This document shows positions 6,401 to 13,274 of a DNA stretch of 14,025 nucleotides, in pieces (positions within the stretch are counted from its first letter, which is position 1; each line of letters opens with the position of its first letter). The stretch comes from Pelagophyceae sp. CCMP2097 (Eukaryota > Sar > Pelagophyceae): the NCBI GenBank assembly GCA_026770575.1, contig MU657475.1, positions 37,116 to 51,140 of the forward strand, read 5' to 3'. Below the pieces are notes generated by a model that made no database searches, had not been told where the DNA came from, and was given only the letters and a program-made list of their open reading frames with translations. A program made the position numbers and the translations under genes.

Positions 6401-9313
6401 CGCGCGAGCAGCGCGGCGACGCCGGCGTCCGTCACGTCGTCGCAGCCGACGAGGCGCAGGACCTCGAGCGAGGCGCAGCCGCGCGCCATGGCCAGGAGGC
6501 CCTCGACGCCTACGCGCGACCGCGAGAGGTCGCACGTCTTCAGGAAAACCAAGAGGCCGAGCGCCATGCCGGACCTGCGACCGTCGCGCGTCGATCACGG
6601 ACCCCGCAGGCCCCAGTCATCTCTCCAGTCATCGAGGCCCCGGTCGATCGTCGCGGGCCCGGTCGTCGCGTCCCTGAGAGAGGGACGTGGCATGAGCGGG
6701 CGCCAAAGTCTCAAGAAGGGCCGTTTTCCGGGCGCCGCTCGCGTACTCGTCCGTGAGCGGCTTCGTTGTACCGCCGCAGCCACCGGCGCGCAGCCGCTCG
6801 AGGAGCGCGCAGTTTCGCGCGACAGCGGCGACGCCGACGTCGGTGACTCTGGAGCAGCCGTCGACGCCGAGTTTTCGGAGCTGCGGACACGTTGCGGCCA
6901 GAGCGAGCAGCGCCGCGTCGTTGACGCGCGGCGCCCCGTCGACGTCGACGCGCCGCAGGTCGCCGCCGCAGTGCCGCGCGAGCGCGCGCAGCGCCCCCTC
7001 GCCAAAGCGCGGCACGCGGCACCGCGACGAGCCGTCAACGGCGCCCGTGAGCGCCGCCGATGCCAAAACGTCGCGCAGAGGGTGCTGCGGCGCCGCCCGC
7101 CGCGGCGGCCGCACGCGCTGCCGCCGCTTCGCGCGCGCGAGGGCCCTCGACGCCTCCTCGAGTTCCTCCGGGGCGAGGAGCTTGAGCTTCCTCCGCCGCC
7201 GCTGCGCCGGCGTGAGCACGTCGCCGAGTTCATGAACTTCGTCGCACGAGTCCTCGTCGCACGTCTCAACATAGGCCTCCTTTCCGGAAAAGACGCGCTC
7301 AAAGCCAGCGTCGGAGATGAGGGGCGTGTCGACCATTTTGAGCTTGGTCAGTCTCCGCAGCGGCCGGAGCGCGTCGCCGAGGCCGTCGTCCAAGAGGCAG
7401 CAGTACGAGACGTCGAGGTCCGTCAACGTCTTCTTCACGCGCTTCAAAGCGCCCAAGAGGCTGGAAACGGTCACGGAAACGCAGCGCGAAATGTCCAGGA
7501 GCTTCAGCGGCGGCGCGGCCTCGGACGCGTCTGCGAAGAGTTGTAGCGCCGCGTCGTCGACGGCGGCGGAAAGGCCCGAGAGGCGGAGCTCGACGAGGTG
7601 GCACGCCGAGTCACCGAGCGCGCCGAGGAGCAGCGCGCCGCGGACCTTGACGCAGCCCGCCAAGTCCAACGACCGCAGCTCGAGCTGCCCGGTCCGCCGC
7701 AGGCCGAGGAGCCCCGCGGCGTCGACCTGCCTGCAACCGGCGAGGCGCAGGCCTTGGAGCATGCCGCCGCACCCGGAGAGGAGGACGAGGAGCGCGTCGT
7801 TGGAAAAGGCCTCACAGCGCCGCAGGTCGAGCGCGGTCAGAGCGCGGTACTTGGTCGCCGCCTAGCAGAACGTCCACGGTTAACAAATAATCACACACAC
7901 ACAAGAACGTCAAATTAGCCTCGCGCCCGTCACCGTCCACCCCCGACGCACGTCCGCCATCTCCTTGAGCCCGGCGTTGTTTACGCCCGTGCCGCGCACG
8001 GAAACGTCTTGTAGCCTGCGCATGCCCGCGAGGACGGCGCGCACGCCCGCGTCCGCAACGCGCGTTTCGGACAAGTCCAACTTCTCAACCTGTCGAAAGT
8101 GCCGCCGCAGGTGCTCGCACGCCGCGTCGTCGACCTACGCCACTCCTCGACGGCGCGCGCCGCCGTCGCCGAGAAGCCGCCGTCGCCGAAAAGGGGCCGC
8201 CCTCGCGCCCCCGCCCCGACCGCCGCTCCGAGAACGCACGAGGGCGCAGTGCGAGAGGTCGAGGTGGGTGCACCACTCAAAGTGGACGAGGTGCCTACGT
8301 AGGAGCGCTTTTGCGACTGCGGGTGGAAGATTAACGTTGCACGATACTGCGCGAAAGCGGGCGCCGGGTCGCGGTGTGGACGAAAGGCCGCCGCTCGTGA
8401 TTCGGTCGCACGCCCGGAGCGTGAGGACGGTGATGCCGTCGGCCTTGCTCAGCGCGGCGACCTTGGCGCACTCGGTCGCGACGAGCCTGCAGAAAAGGGG
8501 CCTCGTGGCGTCCGACAGCCCTTGACAAAGTGGCGGCGGTCCGACCGCTGCGTCTTCCTTTGGGGCGGGCCCTCCTTCGGGACGCACGCGAGGTCGGCGT
8601 CCTCGAGGCGCCAGTCGGCGAGGTCGAGCGTGCCGCCTCTTTCGCGCCACGTCGCGCGCGTCCGGAGCCGGTCAACGTAGAGCGCCGCGTGGGGAAACCA
8701 AACGTCCTCCGCGTCGCACTGCAAAAACCCGTGCTCGCCGCCGCTCACGACGCGCTCCGCCGTGGCGCCCTCCGAGGCCGCCGGCCGCGCGCCGCCTAAC
8801 GACTCGCTCCGAAGCAGCACGCGATCACCGGACGTCCTCGGGGGCACGCCAAAACCCGCCCTCGTCGCTCACTCGGCAGGCACAGGGACGCACGCCGCGC
8901 CGTGGTCCGCGCGGACGCCACGTGGAGCCTGGTGCACGGCGGTCTTGTGGATCGAGCGTCGTTTGGGCGAGGCGCCGTCCGCCGTCCGGATACACAACGC
9001 GCCTCCGGTGCGGCTTTTCGTCGTCGTCGTCGTCGCGGCGCGCCGCGGGCGGCGGCGCGACGTCGTCGTTGCGCGCTCGCGGCGGCTCCGGCGCGCGGTG
9101 CTTCGCGGCGCGCGGCGCGTACCTTTGCGGCGCAGACGTCCGTCGGCGTCGACTTCCGTCGGCGTCGACGACGGCGGTCGTCGCGACGCACGGGGCGCCG
9201 ACGGCGAGAGCGTGCTGCGCATCCGCCGCCGCCGGCCGGCCGGGCAGGTCCGGCAGCGGCCGGCGAACGAGGCCGGCCTTGCGCGACACTGGCACCAGAA
9301 ACGCCTCCTCCAT
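2519..9313 (-). CDS. Nine-exon gene for a ~1,935-aa LRR / IQ-motif / EF-hand-like protein
   Basis: Proposed exons on the minus strand: 9313-9123, 9013-8894, 8806-8588, 8486-8240, 8134-7952, 7861-6747, 6574-4134, 4098-3737, 3448-2519. All eight junctions agree in phase and the sum is 5,808 nt (1,935 codons plus TAG). The ATG at 9313 is the first Met after an in-frame TGA at 9317-9319. Domain order: residues 1-160 unknown; about 160-512 leucine-rich repeats; 513-579 charged insert; about 605-840 more leucine-rich repeats; 884-1449 basic helical region with IQ motifs; 1506-1660 beta-rich segment; 1735-1895 EF-hand-like helices. LRR and IQ folds are protein-binding modules, so a scaffold or adaptor role is inferred; no enzyme motif is visible. 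There is no obvious signal peptide or membrane segment, suggesting a cytosolic or cytoskeletal location. Exons 4-9 are well supported; exons 1-3 are tentative, as is the acceptor of intron 2. Confidence 0.8.
3449..3736 (-). other. Intron 8 (288 nt, phase 0)
   Basis: The longest intron of the gene. Donor GTGAGG after CCAG, acceptor TTTCGCTGCAG. Joining gives ...VTANQ then TEFVGTV. The intron is GC-rich and happens to be open in some frames. Confidence 0.82.
3737..4098 (-). CDS. Exon 8: beta-rich segment of unknown family
   Basis: 121 residues starting QQELEQRAQLTNSIL and ending VPANHADVTANQ. A short polar helix leads into alternating hydrophobic strands (VVALKLTVG, KKVFLWVAEG, LVFTGVAVRGVP), suggesting a compact beta domain. 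I do not recognise the family. The 3' border is an excellent donor (CCAG then GTGAGG, phase 0). The 5' border after CGCTTTAG changes frame relative to exon 7 and is discussed under the small intron. An internal Cys-rich stretch (SCAYAPCAHPC, about 3890-3925) has no phase-compatible intron and is kept as coding. Confidence 0.8.
4099..4133 (-). other. Intron 7 (35 nt, or 44 nt to 4142), phase 1
   Basis: Donor GTGCGACTTC and acceptor CCGCTTTAG. An alternative donor GTCCCC at 4142 has the same phase. Either reconciles the exon-7 frame, which stops at 4099-4101, with exon 8. It is much shorter than the other introns, so a sequencing or assembly error, or a different split with a non-GT donor, remains possible. 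Confidence 0.5.
4134..6574 (-). CDS. Exon 7: last LRRs and basic helical IQ-motif region
   Basis: Begins after GTCGCAG and continues the repeat series (LVFLKTCDLSRSRVGVEGL, LEVLRLVGCDDVTDAGV, LHTLNLHGCDFVT). A Pro/Ser/Gly-rich linker (residues about 775-819) follows. Then come about 560 residues that are strongly helical and Arg/Ala/Leu/Gln-rich, with recurring aromatic-plus-Arg segments (LQKWLRRRRRFR, FQCLWRRYVAA). A Pro/Ala/Asp/Gly break at about 1085-1124 divides the helices. The composition suggests IQ/coiled-coil scaffold segments. Long open frames on the other strand and in other frames across this exon come from its GC-rich composition. The last ~25 residues (PSPRPRRRLGKLHGAQ...) may be less conserved or partly intronic. 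Confidence 0.85.
4531..4563 (-). other. IQ motif 3 (residues ~1363-1373)
   Basis: Reads IQVLWRARCAG followed by AVLR, matching IQxxWRxRxxxxxLR. About 90-100 residues separate successive IQ motifs here, far wider than the ~25-residue spacing of a myosin neck. Confidence 0.65.
4801..4833 (-). other. IQ-like motif 2 (residues ~1273-1283)
   Basis: Reads FQCLWRRYVAA, the FQxxWRRYxA variant of the IQ consensus, with Phe in place of Ile. The preceding and following residues are helical and basic. Confidence 0.55.
5107..5139 (-). other. IQ motif 1 (residues ~1171-1181)
   Basis: Reads IQQAHRARQCR followed by KLL, matching IQxxxRxxxxR. IQ motifs are short helices that bind calmodulin or EF-hand light chains. 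This is the best of the set. Confidence 0.7.
6575..6746 (-). other. Intron 6 (172 nt, phase 2)
   Basis: Donor GTACGCGAG, acceptor GTCGCAG. It changes the frame and joins two LRR runs. A second plausible acceptor (CTCTCTCAG, about 6681) would not land in the exon-7 frame. Confidence 0.8.
6747..7861 (-). CDS. Exon 6: main leucine-rich repeat block with a charged insert
   Basis: A 371-residue exon with about ten LRRs, e.g. LRSLDLAGCVKV, LTDLDVSYCCLLDDGL, LRKLGVDGCSRVTDVGV, of the 24-27-residue cysteine-containing class found in AMN1 and FBXL proteins. No F-box (about 40 residues) is seen N-terminal to it. Between two LRR groups lies a 67-residue insert (residues 513-579, plus-strand 7085-7285), first acidic (CDEDSCDEVHEL) then strongly basic. 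The exon ends at ACGGA followed by GTACGC, phase 2. Beyond that point the open frame loses the repeat pattern. Confidence 0.88.
7862..7951 (-). other. Intron 5 (90 nt, phase 0)
   Basis: Donor GTGCGTCGG, acceptor TTCTGCTAG. Contains a (CA)6 microsatellite at 7892-7903 and in-frame stops. It is more AT-rich than the flanking exons. Confidence 0.87.
7892..7903. repeat. (CA)6 microsatellite in intron 5
   Basis: Six CA dinucleotides, consistent with non-coding sequence between two LRR exons. Confidence 0.9.
7952..8134 (-). CDS. Exon 5: leucine-rich repeats
   Basis: Begins VDDAACEHLRRHF directly after GGCGTAG and ends NNAGLKEMAD before GTGCGTCGG, both phase 0. Joined to exon 4 it reads LDLSHCAL then VDDAACEHL, a continuous repeat. 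Joined to exon 6 it reads GLKEMAD then AATKYRALTALDL, again at normal repeat spacing. Unspliced, this frame ends at TGA 7910-7912, which could mimic the end of a separate gene. The repeat continuity across 7862-7951 argues for one gene. Confidence 0.85.
8135..8239 (-). other. Intron 4 (105 nt, phase 0)
   Basis: Donor GTGCGTTCTC, acceptor GGCGTAG. Unspliced, the frame ends at the TAG that forms the acceptor (8135-8137). Splicing joins LDLSHCAL to VDDAACEHL. Confidence 0.85.
8240..8806 (-). CDS. Exons 3-4: start of the leucine-rich repeat domain
   Basis: Exon 3 (8806-8588) and exon 4 (8486-8240) sit in different frames. They are joined in phase 2 by an intron with GTGCGT at its 5' end and CTTTTCTGCAG at its 3' end. 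The junction reads LEDADLA then LVATECAKVAAL, which restores an uninterrupted repeat (LDLADWRLEDADLA...), followed by VLTLRACDRITSG and LDLSHCAL. These fit the cysteine-containing LRR pattern LxxLxLxxCxxITDxGL. The first ~55 residues of exon 3 (FLQCDAEDVWFPHAALYVDR region) are not recognised. The 5' edge of exon 3 at 8806 is a choice among several phase-compatible AG sites (also after 8861 and after 8837). Confidence 0.7.
8487..8587 (-). other. Intron 3 (101 nt, phase 2)
   Basis: Donor GTGCGTCCC; acceptor CCCCTTTTCTGCAG with a clear pyrimidine tract. Joining restores the LRR pattern and changes frame. Confidence 0.82.
8807..8893 (-). other. Intron 2 (87 nt, phase 2), acceptor uncertain
   Basis: The donor GTGCGTCCC is strong. 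The acceptor used here, CTTCGGAG, gives a length like the neighbouring introns. Nearer AG sites giving 33 or 57 nt keep the same frame. All remove the in-frame TGA near 8869. Confidence 0.4.
8894..9013 (-). CDS. Exon 2: short linker exon, unknown function
   Basis: Forty residues beginning about SRTGGALCIRTADG, rich in Arg, Ala and His, without a recognisable motif. Entry after AAAAG keeps the phase-2 codon begun in exon 1. The exit is at GTGCGTCCC, the same hexamer as three later donors and also phase 2. Without this exit the frame meets TGA near 8869. Its acceptor has almost no pyrimidine tract, so the 5' border is weaker than the 3' border. Transcript evidence would be decisive. Confidence 0.45.
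9014..9122 (-). other. Intron 1 (109 nt, phase 2)
   Basis: Donor GTACGC, acceptor AAAAG. Contains a (TCG)6 run on the plus strand at 9018-9035. It moves the reading from the exon-1 frame to the frame used by exons 2 and 3. Confidence 0.5.
9018..9035. repeat. (TCG)6 trinucleotide run in intron 1
   Basis: Six TCG units on the plus strand (CGA on the coding strand), immediately beside the proposed acceptor of intron 1. If this were exon it would encode a run of Asp or Arg, which is another reason to doubt read-through. Confidence 0.85.
9123..9313 (-). CDS. Exon 1: N-terminus, start codon and first splice donor
   Basis: The exon begins with ATGGAGGAGGCG (product MEEAFLVPVSRK...), the first Met after an in-frame TGA three codons upstream, so translation cannot start further 5' unless an upstream exon exists. 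It ends in CGCAAAG followed by GTACGC, matching the donor style of the later introns. The 63 residues contain no recognised domain. A 16-bp tandem duplication (9141-9172) lies inside it and is not a multiple of three, so the two copies are read in different frames. The frame stays open past the donor, so read-through is possible on sequence alone. The splice is preferred because it leads to a different frame that connects to the leucine-rich repeats. Confidence 0.55.
9141..9172. repeat. 16-bp tandem duplication in exon 1
   Basis: CGTCGGCGTCGACTTC followed by CGTCGGCGTCGACGAC. The first 13 bases are identical between copies. Confidence 0.8.
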
Positions 9314-9858
9314 GCCTCACAGGCCGGGCGACGGCCCGCCCGGGGCAGGGCGTCCTCACTGCCCCGTGGCGACTTGATTCCATCCTCCTTTTTTTTCAAC
9401 ACTACCAGCTTACTAGGAAGTCCTTTCCCCTACAAGCTGGTTCGGGCATGAAACTGATATTGCATTGCGCCGTTTTTTGACAAAAATATTGCGACCTTCG
9501 ACTGGAGCTTCCGGTGCCCGCGCAAGCACCCCAAGGAAAAGTCCGCGAGACATCTACTTTCACGATTGACCACCTCTTGCAAAAGTTTCAGCCGATTTTA
9601 CACATACGTAGCTATAAACACACATCACATTTTCCTCAAATAGAGAGAAGAAACGCCCGTTTTTTTTAAAAAATACGTGTCAACTGGAGCTTTTAAAGAA
9701 CCTTCCCGCGGAATTTAGGCAAGGTATTCCAGAGGTTGCTCGACGTAGCCGTCTTACAAACGGCCTTACGCGCCCATCGGCGGTGGGTGAACAAAAATCG
9801 GAGGTGCCCTTGGGTGTTAACGGCCGTCGCCAAAGTCGCCAAATCAATTTTCTCGGCC

Positions 9859-9866
9859 TATATAAG
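9859..9866 (+). promoter_or_regulatory. TATATAAG, TATA-box-like
   Basis: CCTATATAAGACG is a good TATA match, but no gene starts recognisably downstream. An identical octamer occurs at 13629-13636. TATATA reads similarly on both strands, so orientation is only suggested by the AAG end. Confidence 0.25.
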
Positions 9867-9996
9867 ACGTGCCAAAGTTCACCCTCCGGCGCTGGAGGCG
9901 TCTCGGCGCCCCGCATACGACCCCAGCAACTATACCTCCAAAGACCTTCTCAAATTTCCGCGAGAAATTCAGCAGTTTCATGCCCGAACCATCTTG

Positions 9997-10160
9997 TATT
10001 GGATTCAGGACCCCCTATTGGATTCCAACCTTCTTCTGAACTTTTTCACACTTTTTAAGCTCTTGGATTGGTGCAAAAATGCTTTTTTCTGAACAAATTG
10101 AATTTTCAAGCCCTCTCATTGGCCATTCCGAATCCAATAGGGAGCAGAATCCAATAGGGG
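9997..10160. repeat. Cluster of GAATCCAATAGGG motifs in both orientations
   Basis: CCCTATTGGATTC at 10013-10025 is the exact reverse complement of GAATCCAATAGGG at 10130-10142 and 10148-10160. A partial TATTGGATTC lies at 9997-10006. The two right copies are 18 bp apart. The core contains CCAAT/ATTGG. Confidence 0.75.
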
Positions 10161-10310
10161 ACGGAACTTCCTACTAATACTAGTATCCCGAGGTTTAAAA
10201 ATATCGTTAAACAACGTTTTCGGAACGGTTACCAGATTCCAATTTTTCGACTTTATTCGATGCAAGGATTGCAAGTGCAAGACCGTTTGCATTGAAGTTC
10301 AAACTCGCTA

Positions 10311-10339
10311 GTCCCCAGGCCGAAGGTAGCTTTGGGGAC
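10311..10339. repeat. Small hairpin, 7-bp stem
   Basis: GTCCCCA and TGGGGAC pair perfectly across a 15-nt loop. Confidence 0.45.
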
Positions 10340-10361
10340 CTCGTTCGTCGGACGGGGGGGC

Positions 10362-10440
10362 GGTTCCTTTGGACCCTAGGGGCTTCATCGCTTGGGGAGG
10401 CGAGGCCCATCCGATAGAATCCTTAGAGTCCAAAGGAACC
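10362..10440. repeat. Inverted repeat, 18-bp arms
   Basis: Arm GGTTCCTTTGGACCCTAG (10362-10379) matches the reverse complement of 10423-10440 at 16 of 18 positions. The spacer is 43 bp. Confidence 0.7.
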
Positions 10441-10990
10441 CGCGTCGTTCGCGCGGTGTGGTGCCTCAAAAATGGGCGTATGTTCTCAAAAAGGGTATGT
10501 AAAAAAATAAAAGCCGAACCGCCGGCGCGCGATGTGTTTCGCGACGGCCCCGTGCGCGCCGAGTCGGATCCCGACAAGCGGCGCGACGGCGAGATGCTTG
10601 CGAACTCAAACCTTATCTTGCTCACAGCTCTCCTTGTCTCAATAAGAACGATTTGATTCAGACTCAGACTGTGCAGTAAACACACACCGGATGTCATATG
10701 ACGGGCATGCGGAGGCATGAAAGTTCAAGTTTTACAATGAGTTTTCGATAGCGATCTAAGCTGGTAGTGAAAAAACAATCTGAGGCTATATTCTAGACTG
10801 CGGTTTTCGACGCCGTGCGTCGAACGCGCCACTCCCGACCTCGGCGGAGCGCGCGCGCTGGGAAAATCCCTACTGCTGCTTTGTGGGCACCCCCTTTATC
10901 TCTCGATTTCCTATCGAGTTAGTGAGGACTTATTTGACAGTTCCTGTTGGGGGAAAATGATTTCCGCTGATGTTGACATCAGGAGGTGCC

Positions 10991-11065
10991 AAGCCCGTGC
11001 CGTCGAATACGGTATCCGTTCTTATCCATGTTGTGCGCCGATACCGTATCCGAGGGCACGGGTTT
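10991..11065. repeat. Inverted repeat, 25-bp arms, 25-nt loop
   Basis: Arms 10991-11015 and 11041-11065 pair at 22 of 25 positions (AAGCCCGTGCC...ATACGGTAT). It could fold as a 75-nt hairpin. No protein or RNA family is recognised. Confidence 0.78.
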
Positions 11066-11083
11066 CGGCTACTGGGATAATAG

Positions 11084-11335
11084 TTACAAGAGCGCGCCGT
11101 AGGCACACGGAGAACCCGACTTCGAGCGAAGGATACAGACAAATCCCAATGCAATGCCCACGTAAATAATTGCAATGCCGACCAGATTCAAACCGGCGAC
11201 CACCTTCTTGTTCTGTGATGATTCCAATGAGGCTCCTGCTTGACTTGCATTCCTAATTTTAGCGACCACACCACCAACGCTAAATCGGCCGAGTTGCTGC
11301 CCACAAGCCGGAAAAGGCGCGCACTCGGAATATGT
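11084..11335 (-). other. Open segment with a membrane-helix-like stretch (possible 3' exon, doubtful)
   Basis: 83 codons open to a TAA at 11084, without an ATG. The peptide has polar and Cys-containing sequence and then VVAGLNLVGIAIIYVGIAL and FVCIL before a basic ILRSK end, as expected of a single-pass membrane anchor. A 39-codon ATG frame at 11494-11613 ends near a donor-like AAA then GTACCC. I found no phase-consistent splice path joining the two. Codon use is not GC-rich like the main gene, so it may be chance. Confidence 0.15.
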
Positions 11336-11601
11336 TCACAAAAAGGTTGACCTGGGGGCAAGGTATGGCTCTCTTGCCGTCTACAGAGGTTAAGATCGAC
11401 ATTATAGGACCCCGCTACTGTCGTGTACCACCCGCAACATGTATTTGTCCCCACCCAGCGCCAAAACATACAGCGCGATCGCGACCGACCGCTCTAAACA
11501 GAGGGTACTTTTTGGAGGCTGCCAGTGGTGCCCGAGCCACTCTGGTTTCCGACAAGTCGGCGCTCAAACTTAGCCCAGCCCTCGGGATCCTGGCCCTGAG
11601 T

Positions 11602-11732
11602 GGATTGCCCCATCAAGGGTGACGTTTTTCGCGTTCAAACAAAAGTGTAACTCCTCCATGGAGTGCAAACAAGACGTGTTGAGATCCAAACGCGACTCAC
11701 TTCGAAAAACGTCACCCTTGATGAGGCAATCC
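11602..11732. repeat. Near-perfect inverted repeat, 30-bp arms
   Basis: Arms 11602-11631 and 11703-11732 pair at 29 of 30 positions (GGATTGCC...GACGTTTTTCG) around a 71-nt centre. The centre carries a small palindrome, ACTCCATGGAGT. No transposase is nearby and I see no clear flanking target duplication, so a foldback element or structured RNA is possible but unproven. Confidence 0.88.
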
Positions 11733-12091
11733 GCGAGCGCACCGGTTTGGCGAGGGTCCACGGAGCCAGAACCTAGAGTTCGACCGTCCGACGGCGCGAT
11801 CCGACCCCTAGTTGGACGACCACGCCCCCATCCACATTTTCCGGAAGAGCGGCCGCAGTCCAGATGTTTTTCACACGCACCACGAAGGTTCACGCCCAGC
11901 ACGGTTCCCGACAGGCGCGCCGCCATCAATCGCGGTAAATTGCCTCCTGGGGTCGCTCACGCCTGGAGGTCCGCGCCACAGGGCCTTTTAGCGAAATATT
12001 TGCTGCGCTCCGTCAATGCGCAAAAATCTGCCTCCTTTCCGGGCTGTGGCCCTTTCCTCCCCAAAGATGGAACCTCGCGGATTGACCCGGC

Positions 12092-12124
12092 GACGGACAG
12101 ACATACACACAGACGGACAGACAA
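12092..12124. repeat. GACGGACAGACA-type imperfect microsatellite
   Basis: GACGGACAGACA occurs twice, about 20 bp apart, with CACACA between. Confidence 0.6.
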
Positions 12125-12151
12125 AATAGCCCCTGGTAATCCTTCAATCAA

Positions 12152-12214
12152 AGGACCCGAAGGGCCTTTACCGTAAACTGACGTTGATTAAACGGCAAAG
12201 ACCCTTCGGGTCCT
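12152..12214. repeat. Inverted repeat, 23-bp arms, 17-nt loop
   Basis: Arms 12152-12174 (AGGACCCGAAGGG...) and 12192-12214 pair at 21 of 23 positions. An AT-rich tract follows. It resembles a strong RNA hairpin, but no transcript is defined on either side. Confidence 0.82.
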
Positions 12215-13040
12215 CAATAATGTACTAATAATAATAGAATCACAGAGCGGCCCGTCTCAGAGGACCGGCTTCCAGCCCCAAAGGACCTTGCCCTGGCTGA
12301 GTCGGCTCAATCAACTTAGCGCGCATTTGACAGATTTTTGATAATTATTAAAAAAAAGGTAAATAAAAGGGTGGAGCTTGATGATGAGGGCGTCCAGAGC
12401 CCGAAGAGTGAGCAGTGCTGTCGCAGCCTCTACCCATCGGCCTGGGGCCAAAATTGATATTGCCGCGATAGCGGCGCGCGGTGAAAACGCCGCCCAAAGC
12501 ATATATCCAGATTCGCTGTGTAGGCTCGACACGAGCTTGCTCCAAGCTGCTTAAGTAATTAGGGAAATTCCCTCCTAATAACTGCGCGTGATTTCGAGGA
12601 ACTTTAGCCGAGTTTTGAAACGCCGCGGATGGCGGCCTCGCTCTCCTGCCCCCTAAAGCGCGCCTCGGGGGCTGGACTTTCAATGGGATCGATGCGGAAG
12701 GGTTCCAACCACACGACGCCGCTCGGTTTGAGCCGGATCGGGCACCGCGCGGCCAAGATCCGGGCTCTAAGGTGTGTTGTTTTGTGTTTTTTTAACCATT
12801 TCCGGAGGTCTCTTATCAACTCATATCAACCTTCGCGCGTTGCCGCGGGCGAAAAGAGGAAATGCCGGTGGGGTTCGAAAGAGCATCGTAAACTATGCCG
12901 ATGCGCGTCGAAGCGCCAAGAGACGGCGGTCGCAGTGGACCGTGAGTTGGGTGATTGAAAGACGGAAAAACAAATTTCCTGCTCTAAAGGATTTCTTCCG
13001 ACGCGTATAGAACAGGAGCTCTGTTCATACAGCGAGTGCA

Positions 13041-13200
13041 GCCAGTTTTTTGAGGTGAAGGGCTTTTAAAAAAACGCTGGCGACGTCGCGGCGCACGGCG
13101 ATGTGGCGCGGCCAGTGAAGTGAGGGACGAAGGGCGTTTAAAGAAACGTTAACGATTTTGCATGTAGCTTGGCGACGTAGCGGCGGCGCATGACGCGCGG
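13041..13200 (+). repeat. Two imperfect tandem units
   Basis: Both units begin GCCAGT, share a GAAGGGC(G/T)TTTAAA(G/A)AAACG box and then a GGCGACGT(C/A)GCGGCG box. The second unit (13111-13200) has about 20 extra bases (GTTAACGATTTTGCATG region) compared with the first (13041-13110). A partial third start, GGCCATGAATG, follows. Confidence 0.7.
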
Positions 13201-13274
13201 CCATGAATGTCGCCGGGCACTTTTTCGAAAAATATTAAAAGTATCGTAAGTCGGGACAAAAAGAAACATTTGTC

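Noticed and set aside
5999..7546. 515-codon open frame on the plus strand
   Set aside because: It runs opposite the LRR exons, has no recognisable motif and has low-complexity composition. The minus strand shows clear LRR periodicity instead.
7910..8847. A separate LRR gene ending at TGA 7910-7912
   Set aside because: Splicing at GTGCGTCGG (7951) to GCTAG (7862) keeps phase and restores an LRR across the junction, so the stop is intronic.
9736..10092. 118-codon open frame, plus strand
   Set aside because: It begins at TTG rather than ATG, contains the TATATAAG element and the CCAAT-type repeats, and shows no family resemblance.
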